A DNA stretch of 64,000 nucleotides from Borovskyia barvae (Eukaryota; Euglenozoa; Kinetoplastea; Trypanosomatida; Trypanosomatidae). The notes below the pieces were generated by a model. That model was given only the letters and a program-made list of their open reading frames with translations, was not told the origin of the DNA and ran no database searches. The stretch's first letter is position 1. Every line of letters begins with the position of its first letter. Of the stretch, positions 30,626 to 40,617 are shown piece by piece. Both the position numbers and the translations under genes were made by a program. The stretch lies in NCBI GenBank assembly GCA_030849085.1, contig JASAOM010001129.1, positions 434,001 through 498,000 of the forward strand, read 5' to 3'.

Positions 30626-32449
30626 ATGTTCACGGATGCCTTATCTGGGGGTGCTACTGCGGCGATCGCTTCGGCCCCACCGACGGTGCGAGACGCTTTC
30701 GCTCATAGTGCAGCGGCCTTGCGGCACTTCGGTGTCCCCCGCATTCGCGTAGTGGGACTTAGCGAAGGATGCTCACAGGAAGCCTACGCACGGCAGCGAA
30801 GCCGGCCTGATGGCAAAGACTTGGAGACACTTTTACAGGAAAGTAGCCTTCGTGGGCCACATGGCCAACTCGGAACGGCCAGCCGCCGCATCCAGAGCGA
30901 GCAAGATGCGTTGGTAGAGGCAGCCGTGAACGAAGATGCTCCTATCGTCACCGAGCAGGAGTTCATGCACAAGTTTGTGTTTCATTCGCGGCCCTGTGTC
31001 ATACTTGATGCGTTGGAGGCTTGGCCAGCCATGCAAAAGTGGCGAGAGGATCGCTATATCTTTGATTTGGATCACAAACTACCTCTGGAGGTTGAAACTG
31101 AAGATGTGGAGAGCGAGGAGAGTAGCATCAACTCAGAGGGGGGCTGCGACCGTGCTGAAGCCGCAGTCGTCCACGCGAAGCCAGCTGAAGGCGGCAAAGG
31201 CGCTCGTTGCGACAACCAAATATCAGGGTCCGACACCTCCCAAAAGCTCAAGGGACCTAAGAAGGTGACGGTGGCGCTGACACCGAACGGACGCGCAGAC
31301 GCTGTTACTCGTGTTACGTATACAACCGCTGCAGTGCCGACAGAGATGGCCAGCGATATCTACACCGGTCCTCAGGCACAGAAACAGGGGGTCCTTCTTC
31401 CGGCCCATCGCGCTTCCTGTGCGGAGGACGAAAAGAGGCAGGTGCGTCACGAAAAGATCTTCATGTACGCGGCTGAACTGCGCATGACACTGCCGCAGCT
31501 CTATGGACTTCTGCAGCGCAGCCCAGTGCATGTGCCGCCTCATCCCATCGACATTGATATGCGTACCTATGCCGACCAGCATACCACCCCCATCATCGCC
31601 TACGCACAGTTGCAAAACAACTGCCTGAATACCGAATACACTCACCTCCACGCGGACCTACGCACAAACGTCGAGCAGTTCGGCTGCCGCGTTTTCGACA
31701 AAGAGGCCGTGGAAGCCGCCAACGTGTGGTTTGGTATCCCTGCCTCGGTCTCCTCCATGCACCAGGACTGGGTAGAGAACCTCTACGCCGTCGTGCGTGG
31801 CGTCAAAGAATTCGTGCTGATCCCTCCTTGGGAAGGGCCCTTCGTGCCGAAGCCGGAGATCCCAGCCGCGGCATTTGCCATCGACGTGGACAAGAGTCAG
31901 ATGGACCCGGAAGATGAGCGGGCAGAAGGGTGGTCCCTGCAGTTCAGGCAGTACCCGCTCAAAGATGGTACAGTAGTTCCTTGGATGGACTTCGACATCA
32001 CTGGAGAGGATGTCGAGGCGGATGCAGATGGTGCAGCCCGCGGAGAGCTCGAAAGCCGCTTGTTGGAGAAGCGCCGCGTGCGCACGTCCGCGTCGGCGAC
32101 GGTGCTGTCAGCGCGAATGAACAGCAGTGACGCAGAGGAGGACGAGGAAGCCGCTGCACGGGCAGAAGCGGCGCGCATGCCCCTTCACCCCTTCGTTGCC
32201 TACGTGCACCCCGGCGAAACGTTGTACCTCCCTGCGATGTGGCTGCACCGGGTAGCACAACACACCGACAGCACCGATCTCGCGGCTCGTGCTCGCCACC
32301 ACAGTGCAGCAAACTCCGCAGCCTCTTCCCCCGCCGCCACCACGACCTCACCACCGCTGCCGCTCATTGCAGCTGTAAACTACTGGTACGACATGAGCTT
32401 CAGCAACCCGGCTGTTGTTCTTCTCCGTGAGTTTGGCCTCCTGCTCTGA
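30626..32449 (+). CDS. JMJD7-like JmjC (cupin) hydroxylase
   Basis: 607 residues from ATG 30626; an earlier in-frame ATG at 30356 would add 90 residues of unconvincing sequence. The Fe(II) triad of a 2-oxoglutarate oxygenase is visible: H379-Q-D381 in 'SSMHQDWVENLYAVVRG' and the distal His541 in 'LYLPAMWLHRV'. The end 'AVNYWYDM' is typical of JMJD7, and 'EQEFMHKFVFHSRPCVILDA' matches the family's N-terminal half. Human JMJD7 hydroxylates a lysine of the DRG translation GTPases, so a similar role is possible. Two features are unusual. A charged insert (about residues 150-270) interrupts the N-terminal half. A second, Ala/Glu/Arg-rich insert of about 60 residues lies between the HxD and the distal His. 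Both keep the frame. Confidence 0.82.
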   Translation: MFTDALSGGATAAIASAPPTVRDAFAHSAAALRHFGVPRIRVVGLSEGCSQEAYARQRSRPDGKDLETLLQESSLRGPHGQLGTASRRIQSEQDALVEAAVNEDAPIVTEQEFMHKFVFHSRPCVILDALEAWPAMQKWREDRYIFDLDHKLPLEVETEDVESEESSINSEGGCDRAEAAVVHAKPAEGGKGARCDNQISGSDTSQKLKGPKKVTVALTPNGRADAVTRVTYTTAAVPTEMASDIYTGPQAQKQGVLLPAHRASCAEDEKRQVRHEKIFMYAAELRMTLPQLYGLLQRSPVHVPPHPIDIDMRTYADQHTTPIIAYAQLQNNCLNTEYTHLHADLRTNVEQFGCRVFDKEAVEAANVWFGIPASVSSMHQDWVENLYAVVRGVKEFVLIPPWEGPFVPKPEIPAAAFAIDVDKSQMDPEDERAEGWSLQFRQYPLKDGTVVPWMDFDITGEDVEADADGAARGELESRLLEKRRVRTSASATVLSARMNSSDAEEDEEAAARAEAARMPLHPFVAYVHPGETLYLPAMWLHRVAQHTDSTDLAARARHHSAANSAASSPAATTTSPPLPLIAAVNYWYDMSFSNPAVVLLREFGLLL

Positions 32450-33433
32450 GCAGCCATGGTGGAAGGAGAGGGGGGTGCCCCATCTCGCTCAACCCTCCCT
32501 TCGTTGCTGGCGATGCTGCCCCTGGGTTTGTCTGGCTTCGGCACATCAAAAATTGGGGAATAGATAAAAAATAATAAGGGGGAAGAGAGAGCGAGCGTAA
32601 GACGTGAGCGTTGGCGGCGCTGTGAAGGCTGCCGTGGCATCGTCCCTCACCATAACCGCCCCTGTCGTCGACCCTTCCCCCACCCCACCCCACCCCCTTT
32701 TTTTTCCATCGCTTCCATCGAGAAGATGCGAACATCAACACATAAGCACGGAGAGGAGTGGATCGCTTACGAACCTGTGTGAGCCTCGCGTCTCACCATA
32801 ACAAGAACACATAAATGTGCAACGCCTGTAGCTCTACTAGACCTTAACCCTCCCTCCCCCCCCCTCCCTCCCTCCCGCGTTTCTGCATACCAGGGAAGAG
32901 ACCCAACGCCGCCCGAGCTGTGCAGGAAAGGGAAGGGAAATACGAGGGAGGAAGGGACTCCCTGGCGTGACCGACGCGCGTCAAGAGGGAAGCGATGGTG
33001 TGGTGATGACATGCATATGTGTCTGCTTGTATGCTGATTGCGGCTGCTTTTCATTTTTTGCAGAGATGTTCCCGCCTCCTCTTGCCCCCTTGTTAGTGTT
33101 ATGACCTCGATCGGATAGCGTATCCGAGGGGCGTAGGAGGGAAGAAGAAGAAGCGAGCTGCTGAAGCGCGGGATAGGCAAGCGGCAGCGCCTACGTCGTT
33201 GCATCGCAAGCGAAATCTCTCTCCCCCCGGTATTTCACCTTCTCTTTCTTTTGTTCCTTCTCCATCTCTTTTTCCTGCGTCTCTTGGGGTGTGGGGTATG
33301 AAGTTGTTGTTGCAATCGTGGTGGCGAAAAGGTCCCATCCCTCGTTCCCGCACGTCCTTTGAGGTGCCTGTTTGCCATTTTGGGTGAGCACTTTCACTAA
33401 CCATTTTCTTTTTTAATTCTAATACACACATAA

Positions 33434-33455
33434 ATATATATATATATATATATAT
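33434..33455. repeat. (TA)n microsatellite
   Basis: About eleven TA units, 110 bases upstream of the Utp12-domain gene start. Confidence 0.9.
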
Positions 33456-33516
33456 TCTCATCAGCGCACACCCCATCACCACTACTCATCTGTTAGGGGC
33501 TCGCTCACGAGCCCGC

Positions 33517-33557
33517 GTCTCTTTTTTTCTCTCGCCCGACGCCTCCTCCTTCACAAG
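33517..33557 (+). promoter_or_regulatory. Predicted trans-splice acceptor for the Utp12-domain gene
   Basis: A T/C tract leads to AAG at 33555-33557, seven bases before the ATG at 33565. No other AG lies between tract and ATG. Confidence 0.5.
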
Positions 33558-33564
33558 GTCCATC

Positions 33565-36500
33565 ATGACAGAACAGTCGTTGCTGCTGAAGTGCGCCTGT
33601 GTGGACCGCTATTTTATCGTTGGAACCGACTTCCCAGCCGCGCGTGTCTTCGATACCGCAACTTCGTCTCTTGTTGCGGTCGTGGAACTGCCCCGTCCTA
33701 GTCGCGCCGTCTCCCTCGCAGCGCTCACACTGACCGCAGTGGCGATTGGTCGTGTCGACCGGCATCGCCGGGTCTGTGCTGAGGCCCTCGTGCGCCACCA
33801 AAACGAGACGCTACTCGACGACAACGTCGTCTCCTACACGGCGGCGGTGGGCTTAAGCAACGGCACGGTAATTCTCCACGACATTCGCCGCGACGCACCG
33901 CTCGCCCACGTGCAGGTTTCCGAGAGACAGCAGCCCATCATCTCGTTGCAGTTGTGCGGTGGTTTCGCCTTTTGCTTGGCAGCCAACCACGCCCTCTACG
34001 CGCTGGATCTCCGAGACGCCGCAGCAGGACCGTGTCTTCAGCTGCGCGTGCACCCCGATGCCAGCTCGATCGCCGTTACCCTCGTCACTGGTCCCGAACC
34101 TGCGACGAAGGGGTCGATGGCTGGTGCCGATGCCACAGCGCCGTTACATCTGCGCCTTCTGGTAGCGGGACCCACGACTACCCTATACGAGCTACATGCT
34201 CCCATCATTCCCGACGCGGAGCTTTCTCGAGGTCAGGGCTCAGACAGGCAGGTGATACAGGCCACAAAGGTACTCTCCTTTCCCTCGCAGGGGACCATCG
34301 CTGAGTCTGCTTGGGTCAGTGACATGGCTCTCCCCCCTCGCTCTCCAGGAGGTGCAGAGGTGGCTGCTTCCCTTCCAGCTGTCACGGCAAGTGCGCAGGA
34401 GGGGGTGGTGCGCGTGTGGGATGTGCAGTACCGATCGCTCGACTTGCCTTCGTCTGCGAACATCACTGCTGTCAATGCCGGTGGGGCACATACTGCTGTC
34501 GCTTCGACTGTGGTGGCGCGGTGTCGTCGAACGCTGCTGTGCGGACAGCGCATCTTGAATGTTTCGGTTCTGGCTGACACAGCGAGCCACGCACGCCGAG
34601 GTAACTACATTATGGTGACCACACTGACGGGGTCGCTACTGCTGTGGAGTCTCGGAGATGCTCTGTTGCCGCCCATTGTGGAGCTGATGCCACTCAAGCC
34701 GGACGTTGTTCTCGTGTCGACTGTGCCAGCCGGTCGGATGCTGTTCGGTGCTTTGCGTCTGGCAAGTAGCGCACCGCGCCGCAGCTCAGCATCCGCGAAC
34801 CCGCTGGCTGCGTTGGATGTAACAATCCTGCGAGGCCGCTTCGCATTGCCCATTTTTGAAACCCGGAACATTGGCGACGCCGTCGAGGATGCGGCGATCT
34901 CTGACGCTCCCAAAACCCACCGTGCGGATCTGGCCACACTCGCCCTAGGTGTAGCCGCCTCCAACACGAATGCGGTGACCGTTGTGGAGGTGCCATTGAA
35001 CGCTGCCAATACAGCTTCTCTGGCGGGTCACCGCGACGTCCATTACCTGCTCCAACACTCCACTGATGCCGCAACGAGCTCATTCGTCGTCATGGATACT
35101 GTCTGGGCAACGCATCAGCAGCAGGTTGCCGCAAAGGCTACTCAGACGATGACTGAGGCGTTCCGGGCACCCCATCTTTACCACGCCAAGTCCATCCAAG
35201 ACTTGCCGGTCACCCAGGCAACGCTGGAGCAGCGACTGCAACAGGTGGCCCGGCAAGAGGCCACGGTGGCGCGCAAGAGGAATGCGCTCGCCACTGCAAC
35301 GAGTGCCGATGATGGAATGCGTCATGCAGACGAGGACGATCCGCTTCAACCGTCCCTCGACCCTAACGCTTCCGCCGGGAGTCGAAGCGCGGTATCTGCA
35401 CATGCCCTCGGCCTCGCTACCGTGCCACTATATCAAGCCCTTCACGCCAACGACACCTCTGCGGTGATGGACCTGCTAAGCATATCAGCGAGGTCTTCTG
35501 CGGGTATGCGTGCTACGGCGCTCTCTCTTCAGTTGCCGTACTGCTTACAGCTGTTGCATGTCATCTCTGAGCGCCTGGGACTGTGCAGCAGGGCAGTGGA
35601 AAAGTCGGAGCCGGCGCCAACCAATGGCGCTGTTGACGAAACTGTTCCGAACACTGAGGAGGTCGATGCGGGGCAAGAGCAGCCGGCGAAGGACACGCAG
35701 GTTGGCCCGGGCTCCCCCAAGACGGCCCCAGAAGCCGGCAGTGGTGGCGACGCAGCCGTGCGCGGCGGGGTGGCTTCCTTCTCCATTCGCTCATCGTTGC
35801 TCGAGTGGATCGACGTCATCGTGCATTACCGTGGTAGCGAGCTTCTCGCCGTGCAACGGGAATGGAACGCTCGACAGGCGGCGCTTCAGAGGGGGGAGAG
35901 TGTGGAAGAAGCCGACCCTCTGCAGCTCGCCTCGCCGCCAAAGGATTTTCTCGCGCCGCTCCTTCATCACTACGAGGCCCTGTGTAGCCAATACGACAAG
36001 CTAGCGGTCCTTCATGGACGCCTTTCCATCTTCAAATCGGTTCGCCCCTCGCAGAAAAACGAGTTTGTGAATGCCCCTCGCCGGTTTCTCGGCTCCAACT
36101 TGGAGATGGGCCGCCCAGCTCCTCCCGTCATCAACGCGCTCGCCACGAGCCGTGGCTCGGGAAAGCGGCACGTACCCCTTGCCGAGCGGAGCAGCGTGGT
36201 GGACGACGACATTATCTTTCCGACCATGTTTAAGGAATCTCGCGCCCGTTCTGGACATCGTGTGGTGCGCGTCCGCAGCAAGTTGGAGATTCAAAAGAAG
36301 CGGCGCGAACGCCAGGAGAAGGACCTGGCGCTGTTGAAGCGATCGCGCGCACTAGCGAAGGCGCAGCTGCAGAGGGATCAGGCCCCACGAAGCATCCTCG
36401 ACGACGACGACAGTGCGGACCGGAAGCGTGGCGGCGTGGGCGGTGTGGACCCCACAGACGAGCTCATGATGGCGGAGATGACCGGTAAGGACGGCGCCAT

Positions 36501-37035
36501 CGACTTTGATGCGCTGGAGGCAATGGACTTGGCGGACAGCGGCAGTGATGAAAGCGCTTCAGAGGGAGAAGACGGCGAGGGCGAGGAAAGTGAAAGCGAC
36601 ATCAGCGCCACCGCTGGCTCCGCAGGAGCGACTGCCCGCGCAAAGGGAAAGAAAGCGAGGAAGGAGGCAATCATCACAGATGCAATGCTCGCGGATAGCG
36701 GCGAAGACGACGACGGTGACGACAACGACGCCGGTCTGGACAGCAGCGAGGCTGAGTTCTCATCTGCTAGCGATGATGAGGTGCGTTCTGACGCGCTTGA
36801 AGACAACAACACGGACAGCGACGAGGAGGACGACGACGAGGAGAGTGGCACGGATGTCAAAATAGCCTCAGCGTCGGAGGATCTTGACGGCGACGACGAC
36901 ACCGCTGGTGATGGCAGCGAGGATGGTGGGGCAGAAGATGGCCTTGGTGAAGACATGCGCGAGCTCCTCGCTCACGAAGAGGACAATGACGATCGCACCG
37001 AGCGACGCAAAATGAAAAAAGTCCGCACGGATTAA
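33565..37035 (+). CDS. WD40 plus Utp12-domain nucleolar protein, probably Utp5/WDR43
   Basis: 1156 residues. The N-terminal half reads as WD40 blades ('FIVGTDFPAARVFDTATS', 'TASAQEGVVRVWDVQYR', 'GSLLLWSLGD'). A helical Utp12-type domain follows at about 735-850 ('SSLLEWIDVIVHYRGSELL', and later 'LHHYEALCSQYDKLAVLHGR'), with a short insert between its halves. Next come a basic coiled stretch (about 905-940) and a roughly 200-residue Asp/Glu/Ser tail that ends in a basic KKVRTD. WD40-Utp12 proteins build the UTP-A and UTP-B complexes of the SSU processome, which fold nascent pre-rRNA. One WD40 set with a single Utp12 domain fits Utp5/WDR43 best; Utp4 or Utp12 paralogues cannot be excluded. The acidic tail is typical of nucleolar proteins. 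Confidence 0.68.
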   Translation: MTEQSLLLKCACVDRYFIVGTDFPAARVFDTATSSLVAVVELPRPSRAVSLAALTLTAVAIGRVDRHRRVCAEALVRHQNETLLDDNVVSYTAAVGLSNGTVILHDIRRDAPLAHVQVSERQQPIISLQLCGGFAFCLAANHALYALDLRDAAAGPCLQLRVHPDASSIAVTLVTGPEPATKGSMAGADATAPLHLRLLVAGPTTTLYELHAPIIPDAELSRGQGSDRQVIQATKVLSFPSQGTIAESAWVSDMALPPRSPGGAEVAASLPAVTASAQEGVVRVWDVQYRSLDLPSSANITAVNAGGAHTAVASTVVARCRRTLLCGQRILNVSVLADTASHARRGNYIMVTTLTGSLLLWSLGDALLPPIVELMPLKPDVVLVSTVPAGRMLFGALRLASSAPRRSSASANPLAALDVTILRGRFALPIFETRNIGDAVEDAAISDAPKTHRADLATLALGVAASNTNAVTVVEVPLNAANTASLAGHRDVHYLLQHSTDAATSSFVVMDTVWATHQQQVAAKATQTMTEAFRAPHLYHAKSIQDLPVTQATLEQRLQQVARQEATVARKRNALATATSADDGMRHADEDDPLQPSLDPNASAGSRSAVSAHALGLATVPLYQALHANDTSAVMDLLSISARSSAGMRATALSLQLPYCLQLLHVISERLGLCSRAVEKSEPAPTNGAVDETVPNTEEVDAGQEQPAKDTQVGPGSPKTAPEAGSGGDAAVRGGVASFSIRSSLLEWIDVIVHYRGSELLAVQREWNARQAALQRGESVEEADPLQLASPPKDFLAPLLHHYEALCSQYDKLAVLHGRLSIFKSVRPSQKNEFVNAPRRFLGSNLEMGRPAPPVINALATSRGSGKRHVPLAERSSVVDDDIIFPTMFKESRARSGHRVVRVRSKLEIQKKRRERQEKDLALLKRSRALAKAQLQRDQAPRSILDDDDSADRKRGGVGGVDPTDELMMAEMTGKDGAIDFDALEAMDLADSGSDESASEGEDGEGEESESDISATAGSAGATARAKGKKARKEAIITDAMLADSGEDDDGDDNDAGLDSSEAEFSSASDDEVRSDALEDNNTDSDEEDDDEESGTDVKIASASEDLDGDDDTAGDGSEDGGAEDGLGEDMRELLAHEEDNDDRTERRKMKKVRTD

Positions 37036-38615
37036 GCATGGGTGACGGCGCAAAGCGATGGCGGTACACGTCCAACGCGGACATTTTTTTTTCTGTGGTG
37101 TGGGCGAAGAGAATGGGTACGGGAAAGGAGGTAATTCCAATGAAGCGAAGGTTTAAGAAAAAGAGAGGAGGGAGGGTCGGGGGAAGATCGCGGGAAGGGA
37201 ATTGGACATATAAGAGGAGAGGAATGAAGGACTGTGTGCGACCTCATACCCGCTTCTTCTTACCTGCCCTCCTCCTCTTCCCTCACCCCTCCCCTTATCT
37301 TCACCTTCCTTTTGTCCTCCTCCTCTCTTTATCGCCCTTTCTCACAAGCCTTCCTTCTTTTCGAGATGTGTTGTTGTTGTTGTGAAAAGGGAGGAAAGAG
37401 AGAGAAGCATCAGCGCATCTTCTCACGTTTAATGCCGCTTAACCTCAAGAAGCAAAAAAGAATAAGCACTGCAGTCGTTCATGTCGACTAGCATGATTTA
37501 AAGCTTCTCCATCACGGTTGAAAGAAATGAAAACAAAAATTTTTAAAGCATCCGAAATTCCAGTCCGAGAATGCGGCTGCATCATTGATGCGGAAGGAGG
37601 GTCGATGCTCTCCTCGCTACGCCCATGGCAAGCGGTCCATCAACGATGCATACGGTCGAGAAAATGGGGGAAGGGGGTCTTTTTAAAGGCTCTGTGGGAC
37701 TGTTCATGCGTAAGGAGCGGAAACTGCCTTCTAAATCAAGCCCTATCCTTGTAAGGAGAAGGGGGGGCAGAAAAGAAAAGATTATTCTGTTGTTGAGTGT
37801 GGGAAGGGTAGGGGTACTCTGGCTGTGGGCGTTGGTGTGGGTGTCGAAGCCGCTGCCTCTGACAGAGTCCCACGCTGTCAACGAGCCTTGCTCCCCTCGA
37901 ACCCACCTAAAGCTGCTGTTTCATTCTTTTATTGCTGCTGCTATCCCTCTCTTACTCTTCATCGCTTCTTTTTTCATCGTTGCTGTCTCTTCCACACATG
38001 CACGCACCTATACTCCTCTCAACAACTGCAACTTCTCGCTTTTTCTCTCGCCCCAACTCGAAGAAGCGGTGCCCGTCTCGATACCCCCGTTTAGGTCTAC
38101 GTCCTCTCCCTTCTCCCCTTCATTCCCTTCCATTGCTCCCCCCCCTCCCTCCTTGCTGTTCTTATTCTAATTTCGCATATATTTGTCGAAGCTTCCACAT
38201 CGTGCAACTTCCGGAGGCTCCAATCCTACGGTGGTTCTTCTCCCTCCTTGTCGGTGTGTGTGTGTGTGTGTTCGCTGGTTCGTCTCTGGGTGTTTGTGCA
38301 CACACGTAAAAGAGAGCGAAGGTAAAGCCGGGTTGCCTCCTCTCTTTTCCCCCTTTTTCGTGTACGCGTGTCGCTTCGGTGTATTCGCACGTGGCCCTCA
38401 TTACTTTTATACTTGCCTCCTTTCCGGATCGATCGCACAACACTGCCGTGTAGGCAAGCCAGAACGTATCTCTCTCTCTCTCTCTTTCTTTCTTCGCTTG
38501 CATTGGCCCGATTCATCGCGTGAGGTGAGAAGCGTTTGGGGTGTGGGGCGAGAACGGGGAGGAAAGGGGGCTGAAGTACCTCTACATAAATATATATATA
38601 TATATAGGCAGCACC
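37036..38615. other. Intergenic spacer
   Basis: 1.6 kb. An open frame at 37625-38170 (181 codons) is largely a translation of pyrimidine-rich DNA and is not accepted as a gene. (TG)n lies near 38255-38272 and (CT)n at 38470-38486. A (TA)n run touches the next gene. Confidence 0.55.
38590..38611 (+). promoter_or_regulatory. (TA)n run with AG acceptors directly before an ATG
   Basis: Eight or nine TA units (38590-38606) run into AG at 38606-38607 and CAG at 38609-38611, four bases before the ATG at 38616. This is an unusual acceptor context, since the adjacent tract is alternating TA and the nearest good pyrimidine tract is about 110 bases upstream (38470-38490). The site is a prediction. Confidence 0.35.
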
Positions 38616-39683
38616 ATGTATTCACGCACCGCGCCGCTTCTCCTCTTCCGGGGGCTCTTCTCCCGTAAGCAGGATATGCAGTCCATGGTGGAGGGCCACT
38701 TCTGGAGCCTTACGCGGTACCGTATTTTACCGCGATTTCTCGGGTTGGACGTGGCGGGCAATGTCATCTTCTTCCCCGCGTACCGGAAGCAGGGATTTGG
38801 CGGTTGGACAGCGGTTACACTTGGCGCACCAGGCAGCTCCAGCTCCGCCTTCCTCAGTTCAGACATGAGTGCTATGAACGTTTTGGAGGATGGCTATCCA
38901 ATGCATTACAAAGCGAGCCGTAAACTTCAGGCCTTTGTCACCAAAGAGCGGCAGCGGTGGCAGGAGAAGGCAGCGGCCGCGATGAAGCTAAAGCAGCAAC
39001 AGGAAAAGCAGCAGGCGATGGAGGCCACTGCGAAAAGCACCACCGACGAGGCTGGCTCGGTCAAGTCAGCCGGCGAGGCAGCTGCAGCGAAGATGGGAAG
39101 CAACATCAAAGTTGAAATTCCTCGAGAGTATGCCACCCACTACGATAGCGATCAGCAGTTCCGTGACATGCTCGCGATCAAATGCTCGCAACCACGTTTC
39201 TACCAGAGCCACCTGCGTGTCAGCCGCCTCGTCACCTTCCTCTACAAATGCTTTTATTTCTACTTGTGGGCGTTGCTGGTGTCCTTGATGGTGCAGGGTT
39301 ACCTGATGTTCCGTGCCTGGGTGAACCCACCAGCACGTCAGGGGTTGAAGAATATTGAGGAACACGTTCTGCACATTCCACGGCTACTCTTTTCCGGGTG
39401 TGTGTACGGCCTCGTGTGGCTGGTACGCGCGGCGCAGCCCATCATCGATCCTGTTGTGGACTTCCTCACCGAGAACTTCCCTCAAGTCAACTGGGACGTG
39501 GCCTCCGCCGAGAATATCGCGAGCAAGGCACAGCACCTCGCCGACGACGCTCACCCCAAGGCGAAGGAGCGGAAGCAGATGGTGCTAAAGCAGAAAATAC
39601 AAACCGAGGAAGAACGTCGCGCATGGTGGACTCGGGTGCTGTTGGTGCTGCTAGCGCTTTTCTCTATCCTCTGCGTGTTGTAG
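38616..39683 (+). CDS. Unrecognised membrane protein with C-terminal anchor
   Basis: 355 residues from the first in-frame ATG. The N-terminus is basic and Ser/Arg/Leu-rich (MYSRTAPLLLFRGLFSRK), compatible with mitochondrial targeting. Residues about 125-165 form a Lys/Gln/Glu/Ala-rich helix. Hydrophobic segments lie at about 210-235 ('FYFYLWALLVSLMVQGYLMF') and 255-280, and a tail segment of about 18 residues ends the protein ('RVLLVLLALFSILCVL'). The early 'RFLGLDVAGNVIFF' faintly recalls the GTDxxGNxYY motif of the complex I subunit family NDUFA12/NDUFAF2, too weak to assign. Likely a kinetoplastid-specific organelle membrane protein. Confidence 0.75.
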   Translation: MYSRTAPLLLFRGLFSRKQDMQSMVEGHFWSLTRYRILPRFLGLDVAGNVIFFPAYRKQGFGGWTAVTLGAPGSSSSAFLSSDMSAMNVLEDGYPMHYKASRKLQAFVTKERQRWQEKAAAAMKLKQQQEKQQAMEATAKSTTDEAGSVKSAGEAAAAKMGSNIKVEIPREYATHYDSDQQFRDMLAIKCSQPRFYQSHLRVSRLVTFLYKCFYFYLWALLVSLMVQGYLMFRAWVNPPARQGLKNIEEHVLHIPRLLFSGCVYGLVWLVRAAQPIIDPVVDFLTENFPQVNWDVASAENIASKAQHLADDAHPKAKERKQMVLKQKIQTEEERRAWWTRVLLVLLALFSILCVL

Positions 39684-40583
39684 ACGAAGCCACAGCAAGT
39701 GATGATGACAATGATGCCACGACGAGGGAAAACGGAAAGAAAAAATGGTATCTCAAGAGCGAATCGCGTAGATAGAAAGAGGGGATGGAGAGGAAATGGT
39801 GGCCATGGGCAGACCAAAACGACCAGCAAGTGAAGGGGTAGGGTGGGGTAAAGAGGAAAAACGTTGCCTACGTGTGACTGTGCACCTCTCTATCTGTCTT
39901 ATACCGCTTCTCATCCCCACCCCACCATCCGCTTAGCCATCGTCTTAGTCATCGCCTCCCTATCCCCCCCCCTTTCCTTCTCGAAAGGGGATGCGCATTT
40001 TCTTTTATCCCTCCCTTCTTACGCCCCTCCCCACACAACTGTACCAGTTGAAGGATCCGCATGTGTATCAGACGAGCGAAAGAAGAAGCACTTGTGAACT
40101 GAAGAAGAGATGGGGGGCGAGGGAGAGTTGGGAGGGGGGACTTGGTTTTTCTCCTTTGATCAACTCTTACATATATATATATATATGCGCATCTTTTATT
40201 TGAACCCAACGTGCACCCACCACCACCACCCTCTCTCTTCTCCTTATTTCCAGTGCGCATCATCTTCACTATCGTTGTGCTCTCTCTCCCTCTCGCTTGC
40301 TATTTGTGGTTGTGCTTGTGTAGGTGTGTATGTCTCTCTCTGTCTAGGTGTGTGTGTGTGTGTTCTACCGCAGCGCACCATTGTATCGTTTTACTTTTGT
40401 AGAGGCGTGTATGTGCTTACAGAGCATAAGTTTGTTCCGGTTTTTTTTCATAAAAGAAGAGGGCGAGTGCTGAAACTGGGCATGCTGCTTTACCCGAAAA
40501 GGTACGTCTGACCCCCGCCACCTGCATCCCTTCCTTCTCCTCTGCGTTCTACGGCCTTTCGGTTTTCCTTCCCGCGTATTGTT

Positions 40584-40617
<34 letters not shown>

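Larger units (their letters stand above)
32450..33564. other. Intergenic spacer
   Basis: 1.1 kb without a convincing gene. It holds CCCCA repeats (32681-32697), a C-rich tract (32845-32876) and (TA)n at 33434-33455, then the splice signal of the next gene. Confidence 0.6.

Noticed and set aside
36378-36956. Minus-strand Ser-rich 192-codon frame
   Set aside because: It is the complement of the Asp/Glu/Ser tail of the Utp12-domain gene and nearly all Ser/Pro/Ala.
37625-38170. 181-codon + frame with hydrophobic stretches
   Set aside because: The hydrophobic Leu/Phe/Ser runs come from pyrimidine tracts of the spacer; no third-position bias or known motif.
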